DNA from: Adiantum capillus-veneris
Taxonomy: Eukaryota; Streptophyta; Polypodiopsida; Polypodiales; Pteridaceae
DNA: 64,000 bases
Direction of reading: 5' to 3'
NCBI GenBank assembly: GCA_014529385.2
Contig: CM043969.1
Location: forward strand, 32,466,446-32,530,445
Of this stretch, positions 33,594-45,287 are shown piece after piece (position 1 is the first letter of the stretch; every line of letters starts with the position of its first letter). A program made the position numbers and the translations under genes. Under the pieces are notes generated by a model. It was not told the DNA's origin and did no database searches. It was given only the letters and a program-made list of their open reading frames with translations.

Positions 33594-33598
33594 GGTAT

Positions 33599-34198
33599 AA
33601 TACAATCTTTGTGTTCCTTGTGACCTTGGTGATGCTATGAAGATGGAAATCTCCATGCATCACAAGAATAACATAAACTTTGTAAAAGCATTAATCATCC
33701 CCGGCCTCAGTCCCAAGGCCTCAAACACCTTCGAAGGTGGATAGAGCTAGTGGGGAATGAGGGTAGGGAAGAGGAAGAATAATCATTCATAGAAGAAAGA
33801 AATAGTTCCTCACTTATCATCACTCTTCTTGCTTAGCATAGTAATGAAGATGGAGAAAATGGCAAGCTTAAGCATTGATGCATGGATCTTGGTTGGATTT
33901 GCATTCCACAGCCAAGAGTGTTTGTGTAGGCTCTCAACTTTTCAACTAGCTTGGAGAAGGGAATGGAGTTCTTCCACTTTCACTGCCGGTGCCAGATGTG
34001 TCACAGCAATTACTTTTTGATTGTAACTAAGGTCTTAGCTTTAAGCCTTAGGGGTTTGTTTACACAAGGACTTTATGCCTAGGTTGTTTTACACATTTGA
34101 ATGGTCATATGGCATGTAGCAGTTTTTTGGATGTAATTGATATGCAATTTTTGCAATTCCCAGTAGTCGTATTACTTTTTTTTTGTGTAGTTCAATGG
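33599..34198. other. no gene recognised
   Basis: Between Copia-2 and NA-4. A 63-codon open frame at 33829-34020 has no recognisable features and I do not call it. Confidence 0.5.
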
Positions 34199-34364
34199 TG
34201 ATGATGAATATACAGTGAATGTAGTACTTTCTTATCTTCATTATGGTGTTTCTTCTTCATCTACTTAGCAATCTTGTGATTAAATATTCAATCTCCTGCT
34301 TCATTTATCTTTACACTGCATGATTCTTATATTGATTACCTGTTAGGGTTGTGAGCCCCTAACA
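34199..34364 (+). repeat. NA-4 left terminal repeat (166 bp)
   Basis: Starts TGATGATGAATATACAGTG, ends GTGAGCCCCTAACA. Confidence 0.85.
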
Positions 34365-34587
34365 CTTTGGTGATACTGCTAGCTTTGGCCATGGTGCTGA
34401 AGAAGAACAAACTTGGCAAAGGAGAGACTTTGGGGTAGTTTGGAAGTTCTTGACTGTTGAACTTCTTGCTTAGATTCTTGCTCATTTTTGTTGTGGTGCA
34501 AAAAAAGGCATAACCTAGAAGAAAAATGTGTTCAGGGTTCTGTTCGTTTTCATGTTTCTGCTAATTTTCAGATCCTGACAGCATACA

Positions 34588-34845
34588 AATAGCAGTTTGT
34601 AATCTACAGTTTGTTGTTTGCAGTCTGCAGTTTTAGACAATGTGCAGTCTACAATTTGCATTTTGCATTTTGCAGTTTGCAATTCAACTGTTTACATATT
34701 AAAAATTATAGCATTCCAATTTGCAGAATGCAGTTTCAATTTTTCAGTTTGCAAAATGCAGTTTTAGTCTTTCAGTTTACAAAATGCAGTTTCAAGTATT
34801 TCAGTTTGCAATGCAATTCAAGCAGTTTCAGGGTTTAAAGAGCTA
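34588..34845. repeat. cagttt/gcaaaatgcagttt low-complexity repeat
   Basis: About 250 bp of interleaved cagtttgca, aatgcagtttca and ttcagtttgcaaaatgcagt units, within NA-4 upstream of the reading frame. Confidence 0.85.
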
Positions 34846-34877
34846 CAAATGCTCTCTATTCTTTTGATGTGTGATTA

Positions 34878-36530
34878 ATGGAAAAGAAGAAGAAGACAAA
34901 GTGTGCAATATGTCAAAAGTATGAGGACCAAACAAAGGAATTCCCTTACATGTGCAAGCCCTATCAAAAGGAAGATGTATGTGTCAAATACTATATGCAT
35001 AAACTGTCCAAGAATTTGTATCGGATTGTTAGATCTTTTCGAGATGCATCTAATAATGAGGAGCAATGTGATGCACAAGCATTAGGCAAAATTTGGACTC
35101 ACAAAGGGGCCCTTTAAGGAGTTTGACTTTACCTCTCTCTACCAAAACGGGCGCATGGATAAATTTTTGCAAACAAACTCCAAAGTTGGCAGAGGTTTGA
35201 TAGTTAGAATGTCCTCTTCAAGCTCTATCTACTGATATATAGCATGCCATGAGATTCCTCATATTTTAGAATATTCTTTTTTCGATTCACTTAGATTCCG
35301 ATAGAGTTGTCACATCATAGGTGAATCAAAAAAAGAATCTTCTAAAATATGAGGAATCTCATGGCGTGCTATATATCAGTAGATAGAGCTTGAAGAGGAT
35401 ATTCTAACTGTCAAACCTCTGCCAACTTTGGAGTTTGTTTGCAAAAAAATTATCCATGCGCCCGTTTTGGTAGAGAAAGGGAAAGTCAAACTCCTTAAAG
35501 GGCCCCTTTGTGAGTCCAAATTTTGCCTAATGAGGATTTATATAATTTTTCTAATCTTCTTGACAAGGCGGAAGACTGGCATGAAGGTCATGAAGGAAAA
35601 ACAAGAAAGTCACGCTCTAGTATGCGAAGCAATTAAAGGCTTGATAGAGAATTATGAAGATCAGTTCCAGGAGGAAGACAAACGTGATGATGAGTGGGGA
35701 GTTACAACACCAATGTTCTCCTTGGTTGGGAAAAATCAAGTACAATCATGTTTAACTTCTCCACATTCACTTGTTGTAAGTCCCAAATCAATGAAAGTAG
35801 TTCAAGCACAAAGCCAACCTGAAGAATTCAAGAAGGCGATGTTGGAAAGGGGAGAAGAAAAGGAGCATCCTAAGAGCCAAAGAAGCCAAAAGGAGCACTT
35901 AGTATCCCAAAACCACACTCCAAATAGACTCAGGGGTTTGCAGGATGTTGAAGAGCTTGAATAAACAATAGAAAGGTATTTGCAATCAGGTCAAGAAATT
36001 GAAGACAAAAGTGGGCCTAAAAGTATGTAGGGTCTTGAAGAAGACATGCAGATTCTAGTAGAAGATATTAAAATTTCTAAGGGCATGGAAAATTCTGAAG
36101 GCATACTCGTTCTAAAAATTTGCAAGAAATTGAATTTGTGAAAGACTAGATTATTGTTCATGTTGTGAAGACTTTACATTTGCAGGAGACTAAGAGAAAG
36201 GTTGAGAATGGGTTAGTCAAACATGGAGATGTTGAAGTTCAATGCAAGCTAGATGAAGTCCAAAAGATGTTGATGGAAGAAAGAGGAAGCCAGGAGCAGC
36301 TCATGAGCCAAAGGAGCCAAGAGGACTTCTAGATATCCCCAAACCTCACATCAAAGAGACTTGTATCTTTACAAGAAGATAAGAAGAGCTACTCGAAAGA
36401 AGAGTTGACGATCAAGAAGAAGGGAATGCAAGTGGAAGTGAGCCAAAGAAGCCACCAATCCACATACCAATCCATATACCAACCTTGGACATCAATCTTG
36501 AAGAGGTTGAAATTCAAGAAGAGATCAGAT
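34878..36530 (+). pseudogene. NA-4 acidic, coiled-coil-like reading frame (part 1)
   Basis: Starts MEKKKKTKCAICQKYEDQ and holds a few Cys (CAIC, YMC) of unclear meaning. At 35085 the MITE interrupts it; past the MITE it resumes in frame at 35530 (MRIYIIFLIFLTRR) and continues Lys/Glu/Gln-rich. Two diverged internal repeats contain SQRSQKEHLVSQNHT...RLRGLQD (about 35880-35950) and SQRSQEDF...RLVSLQED (about 36310-36385). Stops at 35962, 36028 and 36331 are TAA or TAG. I recognise no domain family. Confidence 0.5.
35081..35531. mobile_element. hairpin MITE with TA target duplication
   Basis: A 210-bp left arm (35081-35290) and a 211-bp right arm (35321-35531) are inverted copies with about eight differences, around a 30-base loop. 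The ends read GGCAAAATTTGGACTCACAA. TA flanks both sides (35083-35084 and 35528-35529). Removing 443 bp plus one TA joins the NA-4 frame without a shift, which supports TA as the duplicated target. TA duplication is typical of Tc1/mariner-type MITEs; these ends do not match the Stowaway consensus I know. No transposase inside. Confidence 0.92.
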
Positions 36531-38769
36531 TATAATGTACTCAATGGAAAGAGACAAATATAGTTGAAGACATAATGTGTTTTGATGATGAGGATGATGT
36601 GATGAATTAGTTTTTGATGTATCTTGATGAGGAGTATCCCCCAAGTGACAGTCAGGAGGGTGTTTGTGTTGATGGAGAAGTGTTTTTTGGACTATTGAAG
36701 ACTGAAATCCAATTTCTAGGAGTGGATATGAGTTATTCAAGTTGTGAAGACAAGGATCTTTAATTTTAGGTCCCTGAATTACAAGTTTTAATACCTAAGG
36801 TCCTTGATTTACTGAGTTCCACAATTCAGGTCCTTGATTCTAGGATTACTTATTTTCAAAGAAGTTACGTACCTGAATTTGCTCAATTTCAAAGTCTTGT
36901 TGTTTCTCAAGTGGAGATGATAAATAATCTTTCTTTGAATTTGGAGAATGAGAGGTATTTAAATATGGTTGTGGCTAATGAGCGGTTTCTAAAATCAGTC
37001 AACTTCAAGAAGAGAACGCATCATTGATGGTGGAGATTTCTCAGGTTCGAGCTGAATTTGACTTGCATATTTCTTACTGTTATAAAGTTCATGATGCTCT
37101 TAAGAAAGGTATTTTGGATAAATATAATCAAACTGAGGATTTGAATCTTCAGCTTAATCAAATCAACAATATGGAGTCTTGTTCAAACCTTGATGTTACG
37201 GAAGGTGTCTTGAATGATGATGTTGTCAATGATCTTTATGATGTTGGTGCTTTTACAAATTCAGTCAAGCAGATTGGAAGTCCATCTCTTTCCAATGAAG
37301 TTTAGTTTACTGATGGTATTCTTGAAGATTTGTATTCTTTATGTGGTCATGTTCCTGATTTCCATGGTTTTGTTGATGTCGAGGAGATGGTTTTGCCTGA
37401 TGATTATGCAAGTCTTTTGCAAGTTCTTGATGATGGTGAAGTGGGTTTTCCTGAAGATGGTTCTACGCTTCTATGTGATATTGCCGATGGAGGAGATGAT
37501 GTTGATATTCTTATATCTCATTGGTTTTATGTCTTCATCCTTGATGACACAAGGGAAGTTTTTTAGGGAGCACTGGTTAAAAAATTACAGTTTCAAGGAG
37601 ATATCAGTGATCGGAGTGTTTTGTAGCCAAAAGGGGGATTTCTTTATGTCTTTGAGAGAGGATGTGAGCAAGCCATCTTGGTGGTGTTTTTTATGTGTGA
37701 AGGAGAGTTCAGCCTATTGTTTTTAAGCCTTGACAGATCAGTTTGATGAAGAAGCAGATTAGTTTTGGTGTTTTTTGAATCAAAATTTTTAGGATAATCA
37801 GTTGTTTTGGAATACGGATTCTAAATCTACATGTCGGGATATTGGATATGTTCAGGAGGTAGTGTTGAATGGTTGGAAATTTTTCATCCTACCTTGAATC
37901 TTTCTTCAATATTTTTGAAGAGAAACTTGACCATGACCCTGAACTTGAACCTAAACATGAACCTGCTAATGTGTTTAGTAATCCATACCAGTCCTTTGCT
38001 GAAGAAGAGGATAAGGAAGAAATATGTTGTTGCAGAATAAGTTCGTTGAACGGAAAGATCATTTTATACATTTGAAGTATAAGAGGGAACAATAGGTTCA
38101 TGACCAACCTAAACCACAGGGTGCCGAATGTGAAGTGATAGTGATTGATAATACAGATCAAGAAGTTCAAGAGCAGTTAATTGAAGATATAGCTGCATTC
38201 ATAGGACATGAGAATGAGGTAGAGCATCTACATGTTGGGGAGGCATTATTGAACACCGTGGAGGAAGTGTTGGGTAAGAACATTGAGGAACATACAATGT
38301 ATGAGGCTACACCTGAGATGGAAGTAAGTATTGACACAGAGGAAGCAAAGGAAGAGAATTTTTTATTGCAGAGGAAGTATGATGAATTGAATGGAGCAAC
38401 AGAAACATCATCAACCTGAACAATTGCATACTCAGAGTGATATTGTAATGGTGGAGCAAACTGAAAGTGAAGTTCAAGAACAGTGAACTGAAGGTGCAGT
38501 CACAGTTTCAATTGCAATTTCAGATGAAGAAGCAGGTGTTGCAGGTGGACAACAACAGTTTAAAGATCCATTATTGTCTATTGTGGATTAAATACTCATT
38601 GGAGAAGATGTTGAGGCTCCAATGAAAGCACTTGAAAAGGAGGTGGATGTTACTAGAGAGGACAACACAACTACTAACCAGGATGAAGATGCAAAGGAGC
38701 AGTAGGCTGAACCTGAAGATCAGGTTAATTTTAATCAAGGTATTGTGTGTCCTCACAATGTTTGAGAAG
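36531..38769 (+). pseudogene. NA-4 acidic reading frame (part 2)
   Basis: Continues the same style in several frames. 37024-37566 is one frame with a single TAG at 37303 (VRAEFDLHISYCYKVHDALK; later LPDDYASLLQVLDDGEVGF). 38135-38419 reads NTDQEVQEQLIEDIAAF. The sequence is strongly Asp/Glu-rich. No known domain; it may be the rest of one large degenerate protein. Confidence 0.4.
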
Positions 38770-38935
38770 TGATGATGAATATACAGTGAATGCAATACTT
38801 TCTTATCTTCATTGTGGTGTTTCTTCTTCATCTACTCTGCAGTTTTGTGATTAAATATGCGATCTTCTACTTCGTTTATCTTTACACTACATGATTCTTA
38901 TATTGATTACTTGCTAGGGCCGTGAGCCCCTAACA
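38770..38935 (+). repeat. NA-4 right terminal repeat (166 bp)
   Basis: Same ends and length as 34199-34364, about 90 percent identical by eye. Confidence 0.85.
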
Positions 38936-39079
38936 TTCACCAAGTTAGAATGTGTGAAAAATGAGTGTGCTAGAGAGTGTATACCCCCAAGCACACCGCC
39001 TGCTTGCTTTGGTCCAACCCTCCTTGTAGCTCAATCTTGAATCTCATTGGACCCCTCTAAGCCTAGCCAATCATATGCA
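38936..39079. other. spacer between NA-4 and Gypsy-5
   Basis: 144 bp of flank. The last five bases (ATGCA, 39075-39079) would be the left target copy of Gypsy-5; the right copy lies outside the window. Confidence 0.5.
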
Positions 39080-40017
39080 TGTTGGACGGATACTCCGCGA
39101 CGGACGTCAGCTCAGCGAGAACTCACTTAACATGTAATGTCAGCTAAGGACGAAGCTCGACCCGCAGGCGCGTGGAAGCAAGCATAAGGTGTCAACCTAC
39201 ACTCGACCGACTCCTAACTAATTCCTACAAAGGTCTCTACTAATTGTCTAAGTCACAGCCTTCAAGAGTGCATAAGAGGAAACTTCCTACAACGCTTTCT
39301 AGAGACGAACACCCATCAAACAATCTTGAAACACCATAGAACTTGAAGGAGACCCTACTAATACCACTAGGTCGCTCTCCCTAAGGTCTATGAACCAAAA
39401 TCCCGACCCAAAACACCTGGTGCAGAAACACGTAGGATGTTTGGCAGAAATCTACATGTCTTCGTTTCCAAAATCTAAAGTGCCTAATGTGTAGTTCTAC
39501 TCAATTTGAACGCGTGGATATGCTGCAATGCAAAATCGAACAACGTATGCTCACCTAAACAACTGATGAAGCTCGTAGAAGGAGATCGCAAAACCGGACC
39601 GTACGTGCGTAATGTAGGTATCGGCGCGTAGCTCTCGCCGGGGGCAAAACGCTGCACTTCTTTGCACTCTTTTCAGACCACCGAGCACACATAGCGTCAA
39701 GATGAAGCTCACACTCTCTCTCTCGTACACAGTATGCTCACTCACAGACTTCAAAACTTGTTTTTAAAAATGACAAAAGGGTTTTTTTTTCATTAAGGTC
39801 AAAAGTGGTATATATACCTTACAATTTCTCAACCCTAAGGTTCCAAAATCAATCATCTACTCAATCTAACTATCAAAACTGGGATACAATCTGGAAACTT
39901 CTGTAAGTCCCAATAATTACAAGGTGAAAAACCAGGTTTTCCTCAATGAATGAATAATTACAAAAAATAATAGTCCGCCGAGTAGTTACTGTCGTGGGGT
40001 GTGTCCAGCTTCTAACA
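39080..40017 (-). repeat. Gypsy-5 3' LTR (938 bp)
   Basis: On the minus strand starts TGTTAGAAGCTGGACACACC and ends ATCCGTCCAACA. It contains CGTAGGATGTTT at 39431-39442, a near half-copy of the internal palindrome. Open frame 39551-39754 is inside it and not called. Confidence 0.95.
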
Positions 40018-40031
40018 TTCCCCCCCTCCTT
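40018..40031 (-). other. Gypsy-5 polypurine tract
   Basis: AAGGAGGGGGGGAA on the minus strand directly before the 3' LTR. Confidence 0.9.
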
Positions 40032-40360
40032 GCTCATGTCGTCCCCGACATGGCCTTGATCGGTTGCTTCATCTTATCGTTTCCCGCATCTTTAGTAGTG
40101 ATTCGTACCTGGCATGTAGGTTCAACATTGTTGGGCCAAAGATGTCTGTATTCATGGTGAAGAACCCTGTATAGAATGCTTCTTCAAAATCCTGGAGGTG
40201 ATAGGATGGTAGAAACATGATTCTTTGATACAACGTATGTATCACCTCCTTGGATCATAAGCACATATGTATGTATCTTGGAAGAAGAATATGTTGTCGT
40301 TCACCTGGCCTGGCTTGAAGGTCTCAAACACTGCTAAGATGGTTCTGCAGATTTTCCTCA

Positions 40361-43191
40361 TCATAATGCATGTAAGGTCAGGGGAGCCAGTGTGAACAAC
40401 TTTATGGCGCCCGTTAGGGTTTTCATCATGTATTGGACACTTATTCTCTCACCTGCCTTCACACCCGGCAGATTTGGGTAGTTCAGCCAAGTGGGTTGGC
40501 TTCTTTGCAAAATTTCCTGTGCCTTCCACGTCCTAACCCTTGGTAGAGGACAGAAGCTAAGGTTGTCTCTAATATATTTAGGTGCCTCTATCAAGTGGAT
40601 TAGGTATTGTGGGTACTTTGTAAGCCAAGCCTTCCTCCACTTTGGCTGAGAATCCACAATAAGTTTCACTCCTTCTGGCTTTGAGGTGTCTGCATTGTAA
40701 AGAGGTACGGTTAGCTCTTCTCTGATCCACTTGTTTATCGTAGATAGCTGCCTCATATTTCAGCAATGGATATGGGAGAGAGGGTTGAAGCCACTCGTGC
40801 TTGATATTGCTGGCGTCGATCTTCTGAATGGTCATAGATTTGAAGACCCTCTGCTCCCACTCCAAGGCTTCTTTCGTGGTTTCTCTGAGCTCTTCCTCTA
40901 TTGCCTTGTGCAATTTTTCCTCCTCTTCTTGTGTTAGATCATGTGGTTCTTGAGAGGATCCTGCTATGATTTCCTCTTGCATAGGAGTGTCCACAGGATC
41001 TGCCACATTTTCGAGGTCAATGCCCTCATTGGCGGCTGGCCCTGAGCTTTCTGCCTCTCCTCCTTGCTGGCCTTTCAACTCCTCAATTTGCCTGAGGAGT
41101 GTTTGCTTTTCCGCTTCATCTTGTCCGCCCATATTCACGAGGAGGTCAGTAAGTTCGGCGTTTATTATTTCCGCCTCCTCGAGCTTTATCTTTATGCTTT
41201 ACACTTCTTCTTGCAGGGCTTTTTGGCCCTCTTCCATTCTCGTTTGCATGACTATAGAATCTTCAGCTATCATCAATCTCTGCTTTTTCTCGAGACTCAG
41301 CTCCTTTTGAAGTTCTTGCATTTTCTCTTCATATAGTTGACTCTCGGAAATGATTTGAGTCGAGCTCGTAGCTCTGACTCTAGCAGGTGATGCTCGCAGC
41401 CTTTGGATGGTTTGATCTTTGACTTTTAGTTGGTCCTTGAGCTCAAGGACTTCATCCAGGCTTGCTTCTTGTTCTATCTCTACTCTCTCCTTGGCATTCC
41501 TCATGGCCTCTACTTCTTTCGATTCTTCGGCCAACTGTAGTGTCATATTATCTCTTTCTCTTTCGGCATATCGCAATGACTTGCTGAGCTGCTGACACTC
41601 TTCTTCAACTGCTTGTATTCTTTTTACTGCTTCCTTATTTACTTCTTCCATTGCTTGGCAGTTTTGTAGAGCCGTTGCCAAGCTGGCCTGCAGGTCTGGC
41701 CTGCAGGTCATCTTCTCTCTCCTTTTGCCTTTGGCTTTGTGCCTGCAGAGAATCTACTTCCTTTTTGATTTGTTCTTCAGTGGTTTTGAGAGTTGTCAGT
41801 TCTTTCTCTGAAGCCATGGATTGTGCCCTCAATCCGGCTAGCTTTGTCATCACCACGTCTCAGTCATTGGAGGGCGGGTGCAGGTCTACCGTGTCGGTAG
41901 CAATTTCTTTTAGCTCAACTAGCCTGATGCCTTGCATCTGTTCTGTAGGCCATGTCCTCGCCAAGTCGAATGCAACTGTGGCGGCTTCTTCCTTCGTATA
42001 GCCTGCAGCTAGCAGGTCCAAAAATGCATAATAGGCCTCATCTAATCCTTTTTGCTGAGATTCAGGCTTGGCCTCTTCTTTTGGCTCAGGTTCCTGCCTT
42101 TGCTCTTGCTCCTCTGCTTCCCTTTCTTCTTGTTTGTCCTCAACCTCCTTGTCTTCCTGTGGAGAGCTGCTAGGAGGTGGTGAGGGCGGTGGACTGGGTT
42201 TAGGACCGGCTGGTAAAGTTGCAGGTTTGCCCTTTAAGTCCTTGTCTCCTTTTGTTTTTCTTTCTCTTTCTTGGCTTTCTTGTTCATCTAGCAGTTTCTG
42301 CCTTATCTGCTCTACTTCCTCCTCTGTGAAAGGGACATGGGGGATGTTTTCTGCTGTGTAGCATCAAGAATCTCGAAATTTTTGATATAATCTTCAAAAC
42401 GGTCCCTTTGCACTCTTCTCGAGGATCCGGACATAGACTTGAGAGATGGCTTCGAGAGTTTTTTTAAATCACCCTTGAGAGCTCTCTCTGCTCGGAAACT
42501 CTCCATCAGCCTCTCTAGTCTTGCCTCTTTTTGTGACCTTGTCTCTTTGGCCGGCACTTGAGCAAACTCTTTCTTTCCTTTCTTCTGCTCGGGTTGCTCC
42601 TCTTCAACTGGCTCTAGCCGTCTTTTCAACCTCGTAGCCACCCTTGGTGCCCTTTGAGGCTCATCTTCCTTGTCTTCTTTTACTCTCAGCCAATCATTTT
42701 GAGATGGGGGGTCAGGCCACCTTCCTTTAGCGTGTAGTGCCCCATATGCCACCTTGGTGATCAGTTCTCCTGGCACTATGTAGGTTGGCTTTTTGTTGCC
42801 CATCTTTACTAAGCTGTCATGTATGTATGCCGCATAGTTGATTATCTTTGGGGTGCCTTTTGTCATTGCCCAAGTAAACGTTGTGGCAATTGCACCTGGC
42901 GGCATCCTGTACTTCTGTGGCCTCTTCGTGCACATGTGGAAGTACTGGTTGTATAAATGGCTCATGATTGCCACCTTTGGGTTGGCAATGTCTTCAAAGG
43001 TGTAATTTGCCTTTTTCTCTTTGTACACCTTGACTTCATCCCTTCTTTTTGTTACACTGTCTCCCTCATAGGAGAGGTCTCGTGCATGGGCTACAACCCG
43101 CTCAGTGATTATTATCTCTGTATCTTGTCTGCCTTGTAAATCTGTTACCTTGGCCACTCCATCCTCTTTGATGCTTGTTACAAACTCCGAG
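40361..43191 (-). pseudogene. Gypsy-5 ORF3, main part (coiled-coil protein of unknown function)
   Basis: Continues from 48916-48600 across NA-6. It begins VSEFVTSIKEDGVAKVTDLQ and has a globular part (NPKVAIMSHLYNQYFHMCTK; PGAIATTFTWAMTKGTPKII). Next come a basic/acidic linker (LKRRLEPVEEEQPEQKKGKK) and a Pro/Ser-Glu stretch. Long coiled coils follow (QLSKSLRYAERERDNMTLQL; EASLDEVLELKDQLKVKDQT). A C-terminal part with GVKLIVDSQPKWRKAWLTKY ends at 40361. Lesions: frameshift near 42350, TGA near 41860, a 13-bp duplication at 41687-41712, TAA at 41199, frameshift near 40745. No signal peptide or membrane segment, so an envelope role is not supported. Confidence 0.75.
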
Positions 43192-43449
43192 TGTTATAGA
43201 ATTGCTATTTTATTATCTATTGCAGCTGACAGGTGGCAAGAGCATCAACAAATAATGGATTATGCAGAAGGATGTTACATTTTATGTATATTTGATTATT
43301 CAAGTGCTCTTTGTGAGCTTTGGCCAATTATGTCCGACCAGCCAGTTTGTACTCACTTTGACCATTCAAGAATCTATAAATCAAATATGTGCAAGAGGGA
43401 AAGGGTCACTCTTGCACGGGGGGAGATTCCACCCAGCGCCTGTGTCTAT

Positions 43450-43540
<91 letters not shown>

Positions 43541-43740
43541 CGTGCTAGTGTGGCACTCCGCTCTAGGAGGCGTATCTGCACGTGCTCTACTTATCTCTCT
43601 CGCTCGATGTCTCTCTATGTTGTGTATGGCATGGGATATGTGCGAGGATGGTTGTCGGGTATTCAGCTTTGTCGATTCTTAGGCTTGCCATATGTTGTTT
43701 TCTCTGTTTTGCAGGGCCACCGCGTTCTCCGTTTGTAGCA
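43192..43740 (+). repeat. NA-6 5' LTR (549 bp)
   Basis: Starts TGTTATAGAATTGCTATT, ends CTCCGTTTGTAGCA. Holds a (TC)n tract of about 86 bp at 43453-43538. Long Ser/Leu frames over the tract are artefacts. Confidence 0.96.
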
Positions 43741-43741
43741 G

Positions 43742-43754
43742 TGGTATCAGAGCC
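43742..43754 (+). other. NA-6 primer binding site
   Basis: TGGTATCAGAGCC one base after the LTR; initiator-Met-tRNA type. Confidence 0.93.
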
Positions 43755-45287
43755 TTGGTTCGCTCCCTAAGATGTGATGACATAGAGTTATGAAGATCTA
43801 AGCAACCAAAATATCATTAAAGCTAAGTCAAAACAATATTTTTTTGTTTTTGAACCATATGATTTTATTTTCTTCCTTGTCTTTTGAAGAGATTTGTGTG
43901 ATTAGGAAGCAATTAATGCCTGAGTAAGACGACATAATAGGATAGTTTTTGCCTGTATGGTAAGTTGAACTAGGCCGAGCAGAGAAAATTATTATGTAAG
44001 AAGTATAGAGGATAAACATCTTAGAGATTAGGAAAGGTTAGATAGGAAAGTTTGGGAAAAAAACAAAAAAAAAGGGGAGAGGAAGTGCAGGTGTCGTCCC
44101 CCAGGCTTTCATGATTGAGCAATCCTTGTGTCATTTGCGATCATAATCATTGATCCTAGCATCATCCAGTAAGCAGAGATGGAGCATAATCTTGGTTATG
44201 GCTCTTGCTGTGGTTGATGGGGCTGCATCGTGTAGGGGTTGAGTGGGAAGCTATAAGGCTACCCCAACTTTTCTCCATCGTGGAAAAGCACCTAGGATAA
44301 AACTCTTTAGCTTCCTGTTTATTCAAGAACTAAATCCATGCTTCCATTTGGTATGGTACCCACTGTGGAAACAAACGTATAGCAAAGCTAGCAAAGGTGG
44401 ATTGGAGCACTACACACTGCGGGAATTGCCAATTAGTGGGCAATAGACCAGACTCCCTGCACCCTTAGAAAAAATCCAATTTTGCAAGACTTCATAGGCT
44501 AGCACAACTGGCTGGAGGGGTCGGCCTCCGTCGTCCCAGACCATGTTGTACGACGGCACCATGGGCCACACGGAGCACCACCATTGTTGTCCGCAACCAC
44601 CACTGGTTGTCGTCTCACCTAGTCTGAGCCCCACAAATGTGAGGACTGCACACATCGGCAAACAAATGGTCCATGCAGGCCACACAGCCTCTCCTACTTT
44701 GAGTGCATGTTTATCTCCCAACTCTTACTCCCTACCTTCCACCACCTATAGCGTGCCTATACGCTGCTCGCCTTGCTTATGACGACAAGCAGCAAATTGT
44801 GCCATGCAGAGTGATCGCCCACTCTCAGTCTCTTTGCCACACACACACAATCACTTTTGTCCATTATTTTGTTATTAATTATTTTCATGTTATGCATGGC
44901 GTCGGCAAGCCTCAACCAACCAGATAGTTGCTCTCTCTCTGTCTCTCGTCAGCTGGTGGCCCCTTAAGCCTCTCTTCCCATGCATCCACTGTTCTACAGA
45001 ATACCTACCCCGAGATGTTCCTCAAGTCCTACGCTGCCACCTACTGCGGCCATTTCCACCGCCGCACCTTTTATGGGCTGCCCTTGCTGCGCTAACATCA
45101 CATAACCATCCCAGCAGCCCAGCCTGATGCCGAAATCCGTGCAGCCATGGGCTGCCCACATTGACTTTGGGTGAAACATGCTGGTGCCCAACCACACACA
45201 CACAGACACACACAGACAAACATGAGCTCGCTGAGATAAATAGAGGCTTGAGGCAACAGCCATGCAGCACGCCTTCCTCACATCGAC
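43755..45287. other. NA-6 internal region, no gene recognised
   Basis: 1.5 kb without recognisable retrotransposon protein. Open frames on both strands (for example 44410-44721) lack known motifs. A short cacacacacagacacacaca tract lies near 45195. Confidence 0.5.

Larger units (their letters stand above)
34199..38935 (+). mobile_element. NA-4, non-autonomous LTR element with acidic reading frame
   Basis: Direct terminal repeats of 166 bp each (34199-34364 and 38770-38935), TG...CA, differing at about 17 positions by eye. The inner 4.4 kb has no protease, RT or integrase that I can see. It carries a long, decayed acidic coding stretch (34878-38700) and a hairpin MITE. No clear primer site follows the 5' repeat and the flanks (AATGG / TTCAC) do not match. 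An LTR element is the best reading but target duplication is not shown. Orientation is taken from the reading frame and the short purine run gagaag before 38770. Confidence 0.7.

Noticed and set aside
34878-35084. CAIC...YMC cysteines as a zinc knuckle
   Set aside because: Spacing does not fit CCHC or other knuckles I know.
34194-38940. Target-site duplication for NA-4
   Set aside because: Flanks AATGG and TTCAC do not match; shifting the border gives at best TTCAA/TTCAC, too weak to claim.
43389-43738. Open frames with long Ser/Leu or Arg/Glu runs over CT/GA tracts (also 17232-17429, 19034-19593, 48003-48609)
   Set aside because: They are translations of microsatellites, on both strands and all frames, without flanking protein similarity.
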